DNA of 64,000 nt, from the NCBI RefSeq assembly GCF_040183065.1, contig NC_091122.1, forward strand, positions 152,673,955 through 152,737,954, read 5' to 3'. Below, in pieces: positions 23,151-34,230 of the stretch (its first letter is position 1; every line of letters begins with the position of its first letter). Both the position numbers and the translations under genes were made by a program. The DNA comes from Periplaneta americana. Its lineage: Eukaryota; Arthropoda; Insecta; Blattodea; Blattidae. The notes under the pieces are model-generated. The model did not search any database. It saw only the letters and a list, made by a program, of their open reading frames with translations, and was not told the DNA's origin.

Positions 23151-23738
23151 ATAATATATATGGATACTAACCTCTGATTTACTTCGTATCGGTGCTCACG
23201 GCCTAGCCTAGGGTCTGCTTGTTATATTACGCAATTGATGTTGGTGTATCTCCAATAAGAGATTCACCTTTATATACGCGTATTTCTTTCCTTCAGTTCC
23301 TTATGAACCGGTTAATTTTTCCCCACTCTAGGTTTTTTCTCTGTGACGTAAATGTAAATTATGTGTCTTTACTCCGAAACCCACGTCTGCAATATTTTTA
23401 GAAGTACGGCAGTACTATCAGCGTCGAAGTTTCAGTGACACAATACGCATAGTGACAGCTACATCCTGTTCCCTTTAACACAAAAAATGCATACAGTGCA
23501 GTACCGAATAGCGTATCAGAATGCTGTCTGGAATGATTGCAACTCTGACCTTGGGTGTAGCACTCTGCAACATCGTAGGCGCGGGTTAAAAGTCTCCTAC
23601 AAGAGATAACTGAAGTAGGAGAGGTTTCGATGACATAAATAATGACTTGAAATTGAAATAGGTCTGCTGTATATGACAATATGTTGTATCTACAGTATTT
23701 TACCGAGAGTACAAAGTTAATATGTAAATCTTATTAAA
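23151..23738. other. No recognisable gene
   Basis: Short frames at 23219-23679 overlap on opposite strands and have no recognisable domain. Confidence 0.45.
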
Positions 23739-23992
23739 TAACTAGCCGTACCCGTGCGCTCCGCTGCACCCGTTAGAAATAAATATAAAGTAATTACATA
23801 ATTAAAATAGGACATTTGATCCAGGGAACATTCGTGTTTGATAGAAGGATAAATCGTTTAATATGTTACTTAATTTAAATTGTATTTAAATAATTAAAAT
23901 GCGATCATTTTGGTCCAGAGACCACTCATTTGGTGCAATGACAATTCCCTTAACATGTTTCTTAATTTTTATTACATGCATCCATACTTTAA

Positions 23993-24320
23993 GGTATGTA
24001 TTAACGTTTTGGAGGAAAATCTACATTTTTTAACCAACCTTTTTAAGATATTTATCAGACAACATATGAAAGTAGACTAACATAACCATATATCAGAAAC
24101 TTCAATTTCACATTTTGATTCCTTAAAAAAATGATTAATTAAAAATTATTCTATTCCCTCAAAATGCCATATATTTTCTAAAATTACTCAGTTTTGAAAT
24201 TTCTTTCGCTGAGTTATTGCTGTTTATGCGTACAATGCTCTGTACTAGGATTTTGCAGCTAACATTATTACAAAGAAAATTTTAGTCATAAAAACGCCAT
24301 TTCAAACGTTAATACATACC
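23993..24320. mobile_element. TTAA-target MITE in the left arm
   Basis: 328 bp with 17-bp perfect inverted ends (GGTATGTATTAACGTTT), flanked by TTAA on both sides (23989-23992 and 24321-24324). The other arm has the uninterrupted site with one TTAA (27557-27560), which proves insertion and duplication of exactly TTAA. This target is typical of piggyBac-type transposition, though the end does not start with the usual CC. Confidence 0.88.
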
Positions 24321-24495
24321 TTAATGAAGACTGACATATAATTTAGATTTAATGTGTATACTTTATTTTATTTGCTATATGTTTCCATTGAATTATGATA
24401 ATAACTTAGTTTTAACCCTTGTTTTCTACGTATTCAGTAAATGGCGCTTGGGCCACTATGGTTCTGAACCCTTCAAATAACTTAAATAACTTAAA

Positions 24496-24579
24496 TTATA
24501 TATTATATTATATTATATTATATTATATTATATTATATTATATTATATTATATTATATTATATTATATTATATTATATA
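24496..24579 (+). repeat. (ATATT)n microsatellite
   Basis: About 16 pentanucleotide units. A much shorter, different version lies at the mirror position (27352-27400) in the other arm. Confidence 0.93.
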
Positions 24580-25888
24580 AAAATGTGTTGATAACGGATG
24601 TACGCCGATAAGTAAGTTTTTAATTTGTTATGGGGGCTCTTGAATCTCAGGAGGAACAAATTTTATTTTACAACAGCGCAACATAATCTGCTTGGCTCAT
24701 TATCCAATTTTTTTGCATTGCATTTAATGCATATGTATTTTATGTATTTTAACACGATTCAATTGAGCATAGTTAAAATTTGGATTATAAAATAATGGAA
24801 TGCTAAGCTAACATATTATTACTGCATACTAAATCAATACACTCTTGTGGTTCGTTAATTCTCTGAGATAAACATTATTTTAAGAAATACAGGAAACGAA
24901 TGCACAGAATAGCCTATCAAGTTGTTTGTGCATAAGAAGCTCTTTTAATCTTACCTGTCCTCAATTCACTCAGAAGTTACTGTAATAACATTATAGCATT
25001 ATGTCCATATAGAGAAACTACACTTTCCGATGGTGAAATAATAATTAATTACACAAATCGGTTAACATTCTCTGTAGGCTATCTTTCATAGTTTTCGATT
25101 GTTGCTGTCCAAGGCCCCTTATAGACGAAGTCATTTGTTTTTTAATTCATTACACGGCCTTAGATGGCAGTTATTTTAATTTTAAAACTCATTTATCTCA
25201 TTAAATATCAGTCCTATTAAAATTTTTCAAGGAATAAAACTTATCGAAAATTATTTTTAAAGAAACTTTTGTTATGTAACATTTTTCACAAAAATCAATA
25301 ATAAGCGAGATATTTCCATTTATTTAATTCAGGCCCCCTTATAACCCCACCTTTTAAATAATATATTTTGAATGCCATATAGCCTAAAATCTAAGTCACA
25401 ACGAACTTAATTTATATTCCAATTTTCATCGAAATCGGTTCAGCCATTATCGCGTGAAAAGGTAACAAACATACAGACAGACAGACAGACAGACATACAA
25501 ACAAAAATTTCAAAAAAACGATTTTCGGTTTCAGGGTGGTTAATTATATATGCTAGGACCAATTATTTTTGGAAAATCTAAAATTACCAGAAAAATTTCG
25601 GTTACAGATTTATTATTAGCATAGATTTGATAATCCATGTTGAATCTTTCGTACACTACTTTTAACACTTGAATACAAATAATTGATTAAATGGTGATCT
25701 TACTCGTGTTAATTGTGTAAGCATGTGCTGTTTCGGTGCTTCTTCACACCATCCTCAGAGCCTACTAGATCTCGGCGTCATCTCGAACTTCGCTGCCTGT
25801 TGTGTGGGTGCACAAACATGCTGCATTCAGGACAGTGGTACACAGATTATTCAACATACCCATGAACCAATAACACTACAATGAAGAA

Positions 25889-26335
25889 GTGAACACAATC
25901 GAATACATAGCACAAGAAAATGGTTACAACCCAAACATAATAGACAACATCATAAGGAAGACAAAACAAAAACTCAACAAACACAAAAACACACAAAACA
26001 CAACACAAACACAAGAACACAAGAAATATATCACACTAACATACGAAAACAAAAACATACACAAGATCGCATCCTCACTCAGAAAACAGAAATACAACAT
26101 AGCGTACAGAATAGAAAACACACTACAAAGACATCTCAACACACAAACACAAACAAATAAATACAACCACACAGGCGTATACAAACTCACATGCAATAGT
26201 TGCGACAGTTTCTACATTGGACAGACAGGTAGATCATTCCAAACTCGATACAAAGAACACATTAAAGCAATAACCAGAGGACACAATACATCTACAAATG
26301 CCGAACACATAACTAATGCTAACAATACAACATAA
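25889..26335 (+). CDS. GIY-YIG endonuclease domain of a Penelope-like element
   Basis: 148 codons, lysine- and asparagine-rich. The C-terminal half has GVYKLTCNSCDSFYIGQTGR followed by SFQTRYKEHIKAI, matching the GIY-YIG nuclease fused to the reverse transcriptase of Penelope-like retroelements: the GVY and YIG strands, then the Arg of GR-F-R and the Glu of EH, plus a CxxC. The upstream part (NIIDNIIRKTKQKL) fits the linker between RT and nuclease. The RT itself is missing, so the piece is 5'-truncated. It lies in the loop of the palindrome. The ATG may not be a real start. Confidence 0.85.
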   Translation: MNTIEYIAQENGYNPNIIDNIIRKTKQKLNKHKNTQNTTQTQEHKKYITLTYENKNIHKIASSLRKQKYNIAYRIENTLQRHLNTQTQTNKYNHTGVYKLTCNSCDSFYIGQTGRSFQTRYKEHIKAITRGHNTSTNAEHITNANNTT

Positions 26336-26789
26336 ATACAGACATGGAAATCCTACACATACAACCCAAAAACCAAAAACTCAACACACTAGAATAATAT
26401 GAAATATACAGACACACTAAAACACACCCTGATCAAATTCTCAAACACAGATCAATTTCAGAACACACACACTATTTGACACCACATTTCAACACTGTTT
26501 AACAATCGAACGCACCTACACAACAGGCAGCGAAGTTCGAGATGACGCCGAGATCTAGTAGGCTCTGAGGATGGTGTGAAGAAGCACCGAAACAGCTGTA
26601 AGCCGCACATGCGTACACAATTAACACGAGTAAGATCGCCATTTCATCAATTAAATAATTTGATACTAATAATAAATCTGTAGCCGAAATTTTTCTGGTA
26701 ATTTTCGATTTTCCAAAAATAATTGGTCCTAACATATATAATTAACCACCCTGAAACCGAAAATCGCTTTTTTGAAAGTTTTGTTTGTA

Positions 26790-26820
<31 letters not shown>

Positions 26821-27931
26821 TACCTTTTCACGCGATAATGGCTGAACGGATTTCGATGAAAATTGGAATATAAATTAAGTTCGTTTTAACTTAGATTTTA
26901 GGCTATATGGCATTCAAAATACATTATTTAAAAGGGGGGTTATAAGGGGGCCTGAATTAAATAAATGGAAATATCTCGCTTATTATGATTTTTGTGAACA
27001 ATGTTACGTAACAAAAGTTTCTTTAAGAATAATTTGCGATAAGTTTTATTCCTTGAAAAATTTTGATAGGACTGATATTTAATGAGATAAATGAGTTTTA
27101 GAATTAAAATAACTGCCATCTAAGGCCGTGTAATTAATTAAAAAACAAATGACTTCGTCTATAAGGGGCCTTGGACAGCAACAATCGAAAGCTATGAAAG
27201 ATAGCCTACAGAGAATGTTTCTGTGTTTGTATGAAGTAATATCGGAAGCTAAATTAACCGATTTGTATAATTAATTATTATTTCACCACTGGAAAGTGTA
27301 GTTTTTCTAGATGGACATAATGCTATAATGTTATTACAGTAACTTCTGATATAATATAATATAATATAACATTATATGTAATATTATATAATATAATTTA
27401 AGTTATTTGAAGGGTTCAGAACCATAGTGGGCAACGCGCCATTTACTGAATACGTAGAAAACAAGGGTTAAAATTAAGTTATTACCGTAATTCAATGGAA
27501 ACCTATAACAAGTAAAATAAGATATACACATTAAATCTAAATTATGTCAATCTTCATTAAACTATGGTTGCATGTAATAAAAATTAAGAAACATATAAAG
27601 GAATTGTCATTGCACCAAATGAGTGTCTCTGGACCAAAATGATCGCATTTTAATTATTTAAATACAATTTAAATTAAGTATCATATTAAACGATTTATCC
27701 TTCTATCAAACACGAATGTTCCCTGGATCAAATGTCCTATTTTAATTATGTAATTACTTTATATTTATTTCTAACGGGTGCAGCGGAGCGCACGGGTACG
27801 GCTAGTTATTAATAAGAGAAATAATGAAATTATTTTACTCATACTAAATATTTATTTTTTTTAATTTTTTTTTTTATTTATTTATTTTTTTTCACTATTA
27901 TTCACTTTTAACTGACGTGTATCATTACTCC

Positions 27932-28288
27932 TCACTTGTCTTCTGTTACTCTGGGATGAAAATGTAAAAAACGTCGTACACAGGCATTCAAGGGCCATAG
28001 ATTAGGGTCCAACGCCGCCTCAAAATGTTTTTCGTAGATGTCGACTTTGAAAGATGAGTACATATCGGGATGTCTTGATGTTAACTGTTCAACTCTAACT
28101 TCTGGAAACTTATTCTTCAAGAAATCGATGACGTGTTCTACTTTTGTAGCAGGAGATAACCTGTACACGTGCAGTGATATAGTTTTCGGGACACCCTGTA
28201 ACTGAGGCAGATTACTGCCTTCTTGTTGACAGTTCATTCCAACAACTGTTTTACGTTTAGCATTTCGAAATAATTCGGGCCGGGGCAC
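27932..28288 (-). pseudogene. Retroelement ORF1-like nucleic-acid-binding domain
   Basis: 118 codons. The C-terminal part, ISLHVYRLSPATKVEHVIDF, then LTSRHPDMYSSFKVDIYEKH and ALDPNLWPLNACVRRFLHF, follows the pattern I know from insect LINE ORF1 C-termini and related mobile-element proteins (YSSFK.. with .DP.LWP.G..VRRF). An RRM-like fold is plausible. Upstream sequence is lost in an ATTT repeat. No RT lies beside it. Confidence 0.5.
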
Positions 28289-28289
28289 C

Positions 28290-28381
<92 letters not shown>
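28290..28381 (+). repeat. (ATTT)n microsatellite
   Basis: About 23 perfect units. Confidence 0.97.
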
Positions 28382-29029
28382 TGTAATTCTGTAGACAAGC
28401 TGAAAATTTGTCGTCTGGTTACCCAATATAATGATTGTTCAGTATTCCTGAAGTGAAATATTATATAGGAAAATACGAAAAATTAGTAATTTTGGCATAA
28501 TTCACACATCACTCAGAAAATGAATGAAACATTATTTTTAAATCATTGTCATATTTGGTAAAATTTTGTTATTATTGTAATTTTAAAAGTTGAATAGTGC
28601 AGCCAATTAATAACGTCACTGCTTAAATAATGGAATCAATTAAGCAATTTAAAATCCTGCCAGATTTTCGGTTATCGCTTGTCAATAGTATATTTTTCGG
28701 CATTAAGAAATTGAAATCTGCCAGGATCAGCCTGAAATCTACTGAGTTGGCTACACTGAATATATTGTTAAAATCGAGCGCTCACAGTTCGCGGGCGTAG
28801 TTGTTCCCAGTGTTGTCACTAGATAGCATAAGCACATCAGAGTAGCGCACGCAGTGAGAAAAGAACATCAACTGTCTCATCTGGTGAGCAGTTTAGCCCT
28901 CGAACTGTGATTACTGTTTAAAGAACTGTTTAGTCATAGATGTGACCGTGATTTTTCGACCACCATGATAAAATCACAAGTCAGTGATTTTCTACTCGTC
29001 ACTAATCACAATCTGGCAACCATGTTTGA
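28382..29029. other. No recognisable gene
   Basis: AT-rich. The frame starting at 28965 merely runs into SINE-1. Confidence 0.45.
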
Positions 29030-29041
29030 CACAACATTCAG

Positions 29042-29219
29042 CCCGGTCGGGGCAAGTTACCTGGTTGAGGTTTTTTCCGGGGTTTTCCCTCAACCCAATA
29101 CGAGCAAATGCTGGGTAACTTTCGGTGCTGGACCCCGGACTCATTTCACCGGCATTATCACCTTCATTTCTTTCAGACGCTAAATAACCTAGATGTTGAT
29201 ACTGCGTCGTAAAATAACC
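29042..29219 (+). repeat. SINE-1, 5'-truncated inside the tRNA-like head
   Basis: Starts at CCCGGTCGGGGCAAG just after the B box and runs through the body and tail. A 12-bp duplication CACAACATTCAG flanks it at 29030-29041 and 29220-29231. Confidence 0.92.
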
Positions 29220-29994
29220 CACAACATTCAGTTCAAACGTGCTTTTTAACCTGATCGGTTCGAACAGTTTTCGAGGGTATTTGACTTGTTCAGTGCAGTT
29301 GTTGTCGACTTGTTCTCAATACAAATCTCAATAAGATAGTAACAGTCTTGAAATGTACTTCCTTCTGAACACATTCATCTCGGAAGACGTTATGCTTTTA
29401 TCGAAAAGTAGGCTATGTCTGATTTTATGGTGTGTAGTGTTGTATCAGGACGAATAGAAGAAATAGTGTACGCACTCTGTGAGTTTACACGAATCCGTCG
29501 CAACGCGGCGCTGCTATCGCTATGAGCGTGACTCGGAAGAAGTTCACAGTACTTGTTATGCTGAATGTAGTCTTTTTTAAAAGCAAATTTCTTCCATTTA
29601 ACCCGGCTATTCGCAACTTATGAAATACTTTTATTGTCCCTTATTCATAGTTAATAGTCTTCTATCAGGCATTACTATTAAGAACGTTTGTAACAGAAAA
29701 TACAATGGGATCTGAAACGTTGTGAAAGCAATTATAATTTCAGTATTTAAATAATTTTTTCGTAACAAATTGCGAATTCAGGGACAGAAAACAAAACCTA
29801 CAAAATGTTAGTAGGCTGTATAAAGAGTTGACTGATATTTAACGTGCCTATAAATGAATTAAATTACTCACCATGATTAACTGCCTGCTTCTAATTTTAG
29901 TATAACTTGTATAAGAATTTTAACGAGAATATCACCTGGAGTAGCGTTTCTGCTAACGTAAATAGCAATTGGTTGAATTCAATCTTGCATAAAT

Positions 29995-30530
29995 ACTAAT
30001 GCATGTTTTGCTAATTGTTTCTTTTGGACATCAGTCGTGAGATCTCCGAAATCAACAAATTGTCCACTTTAAGGTAATAATTATTAAATTGACTTTCTTC
30101 TCTGAGTTTGACCTCAGACAAAACACACATACTAATGCATGTTTTGCTAATTGTTTCTTTTGGACATCAGTCGTGAGATCTCCGAAATCAACAAATTGTC
30201 CACTTTAAGGTAATAATTATTAAATTGACTTTCTTCTCTGAGTTTGACCTCAGACAAAACACACATACTAATGCATGTTTTGCTAATTGTTTCTTTTGGA
30301 CATCAGTCGTGAGATCTCCGAAATCAACAAATTGTCCACTTTAAGGTACTAATTATTAAATTGACTTTCTTCTCTGAGTTCGACCTCATACAAAACACAC
30401 ATATTAATGCATGTTTTGCTAATTGTTTCTTTTGGACATCAGTCGTGAGATCTCCGAAATCAACAAATTGTCCACTTTAAGGTAATAATTATTAAATTGA
30501 CTTTCTTCTCTGAGTTTGACCTCATCGAAT
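29995..30530 (-). repeat. Four tandem copies of a 136-bp unit carrying a transposase exon
   Basis: Units begin at 29995, 30131, 30267 and 30403, spacing exactly 136 bp, nearly identical. On the minus strand each has a polypyrimidine-poor acceptor (CTTAAAG), an open block of about 70 nt (GQFVDFGDLTTDVQKKQLAK then HAL) and a donor GTATGT. The block resembles the (V/I)DFG...ALVFM segment of P-type transposases. Confidence 0.85.
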
Positions 30531-30668
30531 ATTACCACTCCGTAACTTTTATTTTCATATATTTCATCATTTCGATAAATTAGGAAAAAAGTTAGGTACA
30601 GCTCCTGGTTGTAATTTTCAATGCACTCGCGGTATTTCTGTCTTATGCCTTTTTATAATAAAACAGTC

Positions 30669-30866
30669 TTATTTTATAATCACGTATTCGGGAAAATGCC
30701 TGTCACAAATACGGTTATTTACCCAAAGCTGCCTATTTTTCCGCGGAATCGCTCTGGCCCATTTCTCAAACTCATCTTTTTCTTTGGGAGATGAAAAGAA
30801 ATGTCCTGTTACACTTTTTCTACTGTATTCCGATCTATAACACAGAACAAAACAGTACGGAATTTT
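30669..30866 (-). pseudogene. THAP domain exon of the P-type element
   Basis: About 62 residues in one frame: YCFVLCYRSEYSRKS, GHFFSSPKEKDEFEKWARAI, PRKN, then NRICDRHFPEY. The C2CH zinc ligands (C-x3-C, then CDRH), the conserved W of EKW, the P of the SSP loop and the HF-P end are all present, as in THAP zinc fingers. The frame stops at 30671-30669. A GTGATT just after PEY could be a weak donor. Too short to be a full protein; it is the first coding exon of a transposase. Confidence 0.82.
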
Positions 30867-31137
30867 TTTTAATTATTATGTAAACCACCACACAATATCC
30901 TTTTGTCACTGGCTAATTCAAAGCACAACAAATTGAAGACAACAACATAACCCTCAACAGCAAAAAGTATCAACAATCTCAAGCAACTTTCCTCATTAAA
31001 CGCGCGAGAAATTATATTTTCGAGGTATCTGACTTAAGACTACCGATAGATCCTAGCGATCGAAGCGCCATTAGTTATCGGGTCCGACACCGACAATGGG
31101 AAAGCATAGAAGTGCGTACACTATTTCTTCTATTCGT

Positions 31138-31430
31138 ACTAAATATTCACCGAACCCGAAATTCCTTTACTATTTAGATATGTTCATTTCTTTTTACTGT
31201 TATAATATTGTCAAATACATGTATAATATTTCGATAAATTATAATTAAGCTAATAATGATTTTAATAGACGAGGAGGTAACTTCTATTACACTACAGCTA
31301 CTAAAACTGTCTTTACTGTCGGTCACGTGTAATGTACATAGACAGCTTAATGGTTATGTTGTAATTTCATAGTTTTAATAATGTAACGTGATGTAATAAC
31401 CGACTGAAATTAATGACATTACTCATGATT
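31138..31430. other. No recognisable gene
   Basis: Short AT-rich spacer between the P-type element and a TA repeat. Confidence 0.5.

Positions 31431-31433
<3 letters not shown>

Positions 31434-31487
<54 letters not shown>
31434..31487 (+). repeat. (TA)n microsatellite, left part
   Basis: About 26 TA units interrupted by the DD41D transposon; the run resumes at 32927. Confidence 0.95.
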
Positions 31488-31491
<4 letters not shown>

Positions 31492-32923
31492 GTGTTTCAA
31501 AAATACGGGGCATAATTTCAGGTATGTATTTCCCACATGTAGACAATCAAAATAGTTCATTACAACATGTGTCCGGAAATGCTTCATTTCCGAGTTAAGG
31601 TCTTTACAACATTGAAATTCACCGGAACGTTTTTCTTTCCGCAGGTCGTTGTCATTACAGAAGGTGTTCAAAATGTCCACCTCCTGCTTGAATACAGACC
31701 TCACATCGATGTCTCATTGACCTGCGAACACGATTCCAAACTCCAGGAGTATTGCGTATGTCCTCAGAACATGCCACAATTCGATTCCGAAGGGATTCCA
31801 AATCAGGCACCGGAGACGAATAAACCAATGATTTTAAATGGCTCCACAAGTAGAAATCGAGAGGGTTCAGATCAGGTTAGCGTGGAGGCCAAGCAATTGG
31901 GCCACCTCTACCTATCCATCGATCAGGAAACCTTCGATCCAAGTACCGGCGAGCCGTACGACTGAAGTGTGCAGGAGCGCCATCATGCAAGAAGTGAATG
32001 TGTTGACGATTGATCAGTGGAGTGTCTTCTAAAACATGAGGTATGGTGTTTTCCAGGAAGTTTGTGTACGCCTGCCCCGTAAGTCTGTTTACAAGTACAT
32101 GGGGTCCAACTAATCGATCACCAATGATACCGGCCCACATGTTGAGGGAGAACCGCACCTGGTGATGAGATGGAACAGTTGCCCATACATGCTGATTGTG
32201 GAAATTTGTTATGCCATCTCGTGTGAACTGTGCTTCATCTGTAAGTAATACTAAGGCAGGAAAGTTCGGATTTACACCACACTGCTGCAAGAACCACTGA
32301 CAGAACCTAACTCGTGCAGGGTAATCTGCTGGTGACAGGGCCTGTACACGTTGCAAATGATAAGGATACAATTAATACTCGTTCAACAGTCTCCAGACAG
32401 TCGTATGAAGAACATTGACTTGCAACGCTACCCTTCGTGTGCTGATAGAAGGAGTCATGTTCACAGCCTCCAGAATCTCCTCCTGTACTTCTGGAGTTGT
32501 AGATCTTGGTCGTCCCCTTCCCAAACCAGGAGAGTTAAATTTTCCATACTCGCACAGACGGTAATGGAGACGTACAAATGTCTTCCGATCTGGACATTGT
32601 CGCTGTGGGTACCTCTCCTGGTACAAACGACGAGCCAGCGCCTTACTGTACATGAAGTGTATCTCTGCCAGCTCTTGATTTGAATACATGTCGCACACTC
32701 TAACGCCTACACAACACTGAATGTAACCTTCGCCTCGGAATGAACTGTCAGAGTGCCCTCTGAATGTCTCCTTTGACGGCAACGACCTGCGGAAAGAAAA
32801 ATGTTCCGGTGAATTTCAATGTTGTGAAGGCCATAACTCGGAAATAAAGCATTTTCAGACACATGTTGTAATGAACTACTTTGATTGTCTACCTGAAATT
32901 ATGCCCTGTATTTTTTAAACAAC

Positions 32924-32926
<3 letters not shown>
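31488..32926 (-). mobile_element. DD41D Tc1/mariner-superfamily transposon, nearly full length
   Basis: 1439 bp with TA on both sides and long inverted ends of about 150-165 bp (left begins CAGAGTGTTTCAAAAATACG; the right end reads inward as CAGGTTGTTTAAAAAATAC). The left repeat carries about 17 extra bases (TATGTATTTCCCACATG). One transposase frame occupies the interior. The element sits in a TA microsatellite, natural for a TA-targeting transposon. A solo copy of its left end lies at 59836. Confidence 0.95.
31655..32782 (-). CDS. DD41D transposase with two in-frame stops
   Basis: Runs from an ATG at 32782 to a TAA at 31655, about 375 codons, the usual length. N-terminus: a helix-turn-helix region (SNQELAEIHFMYSKALARRL, then RKTFVRLHYRL), a GRGRP-type hinge (GLGRGRPRSTT) and a second HTH (SISTRRVALQVNVLHTTVWR). 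Catalytic: TDEAQFTRDGI (first D), then HFLHDGAPAHF (second D), and 41 residues later the third D in SPDLNPLDFYLW. This DD41D spacing groups it with rosa/Visitor-like members of the IS630-Tc1-mariner superfamily. The frame has a TAA at 32374-32372 (after LLNEY) and a TAA in place of the TCA serine codon of PPRSPD at 31879-31877. Otherwise it is intact, so the copy is young but dead. Confidence 0.92.

Positions 32927-32979
<53 letters not shown>
32927..32979 (+). repeat. (TA)n microsatellite, right part
   Basis: Continuation of the TA run split by the transposon. Confidence 0.95.
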
Positions 32980-32980
<1 letters not shown>

Positions 32981-33404
32981 GTATTTGGTACACGAACTAA
33001 AATATCGAACTTTCAAAACATGGAAGTACTACTTATCTTATTGGTGCGATAAATAGTATATAATTGTAAATTTAATATTTTGATTATTATTAAAACACTA
33101 CATTATGTATATAGTCTACAATAATTTTTCTGAGAAAAAGATATTTGCTGACTATATCATAATCTCAATGTCAGGACTTCTCAACCTTGCTGCATGGACA
33201 ATTACCACTGAATTCGACTGATTCTACAATTTATTATTGAAATATCGGAATGAAAAAAATCCTACATCCACCGCCTGCTTAACTGCATCCGATGGCTACT
33301 TCCTGCATCATTTGCAAATGTCATTCTGCATTCATTGTTGCTGTTTCAGCAGTACGAAATAAAAAAAATTGAAGCCCCAAATCCTTACCATAATAGCCTA
33401 ATCG
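32980..33404. other. No recognisable gene
   Basis: AT-rich. Nothing recognised. Confidence 0.5.
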
Positions 33405-33415
33405 TTTCGCTATGT

Positions 33416-34188
33416 TCATTCATTCATTTAGTGTTCTGCCCAAGGGCAGGTCTTTCACTGCAAACTCAGCTTTCTCTAATCTTTCCTATTTTCTGCCTTC
33501 CTCTTTGTCTCCTCATATGATCCATATATCTTAATGTCGTCTATCATCTGATATCTTCCTCTACCCCGAACTCTTCTCCCGTTCACCATTCCTTCCAGTG
33601 CATCCGTTAGTAGGCAGTTTCTTCTCAGCCAGTGACCCAACCAATTCCTTTTCCTCTTCCTGATCAGTTTCAGCTTCATTCTTTCTTCACCTAGTCTTTC
33701 CAACACAGCTTCATTTCTTATTCTGTCTGTCCATTTCACATGCTCCATATCCACAAGTGCTTCTGGTCGCTTCTCTTTACTTCGTCTTAATGTCCATGTT
33801 TCTGACCCATATAATGCTACACTTCACACAAAGCACTTCACTAGTCTCTTCCTTAGTCCTTTTTCCAGAGGTCCGCGGAAGAAGCTCCTATGTCATTGCT
33901 ATCCTCCTTTTGACTTCTGACAGCAGCTCATGTTACTGTTTATAGCATACTCCAAATATTTGAAGCTGTCCACTTGCTCTACTGTCTCATTTAGAATTCG
34001 TAAGTTTACCTTTTTATTTTTCTTCCTATGAACATGGTCTTCGTATTGTTTGCATTTATCTTCATCCCATACTGCTCACAGCTGTCATTTAGCTCCAGTA
34101 GCATATTCTTTAGTATCATCTACTCTTCTGCTAACAACCCATAGCATCAGCAAATCTTATGCACTTTATTCTTAATCCTCCTACTATC
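33416..34188 (-). mobile_element. LINE-A copy 4, 5'-truncated
   Basis: Minus frame with MDMEHVKWTDRIRNEAVLER, LIRKRKRNWLGHWLRRN and GRRVRGRGRYQMIDDIKIYG, then decayed RT C-terminal sequence up to about 34188. The tail at 33416 is TGAA-like. The 11-bp target duplication TTTCGCTATGT lies at 33405-33415 and 34189-34199. A later LINE-B landed in the right-hand copy of that duplication. Confidence 0.9.
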
Positions 34189-34198
34189 TTTCGCTATG

Positions 34199-34200
<2 letters not shown>

Positions 34201-34230
<30 letters not shown>

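Larger units (their letters stand above)
23741..27806 (+). mobile_element. 4-kb palindrome: Penelope-like element with inverted copies of its 3' part
   Basis: The two halves are inverted copies of one sequence. Each outer end reads ACTAGCCGTACCCGTGCGCT going inward. Both arms carry an ACAG run (about 25480 and 26800), the same TTGGTCCT junction, and the same block around GATGACGCCGAGATCTAG (25770-25790 and 26540-26560). The unpaired centre (about 25815-26500) encodes a GIY-YIG protein. The left arm is longer because of a 328-bp insertion at 23993-24320. Inverted or direct terminal copies are known for Penelope-like elements, which I take as the explanation. The CTAGT outer ends would also fit Helitron termini, so the arms could be separate elements. 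Confidence 0.72.
29450..31137 (-). mobile_element. P-type DNA transposon remnant with 27-bp terminal inverted repeats
   Basis: Perfect 27-bp inverted ends (29450-29476 and 31111-31137; the left begins ACGAATAGAAGAAATAGTG). Inside, read on the minus strand, are a THAP domain (30866-30669) and an exon-like block repeated four times (29995-30530) that encodes VDFGDLTTDVQ and HAL. A THAP DNA-binding domain followed by that block is the layout of P-superfamily (THAP9-type) transposases. No 8-bp target duplication is visible and most of the catalytic domain is missing. Confidence 0.75.

Noticed and set aside
23741-27806. LTR retrotransposon (long flanking repeats)
   Set aside because: The repeats are inverted, not direct, there is no gag, protease or integrase, and the only ORF is a GIY-YIG nuclease.
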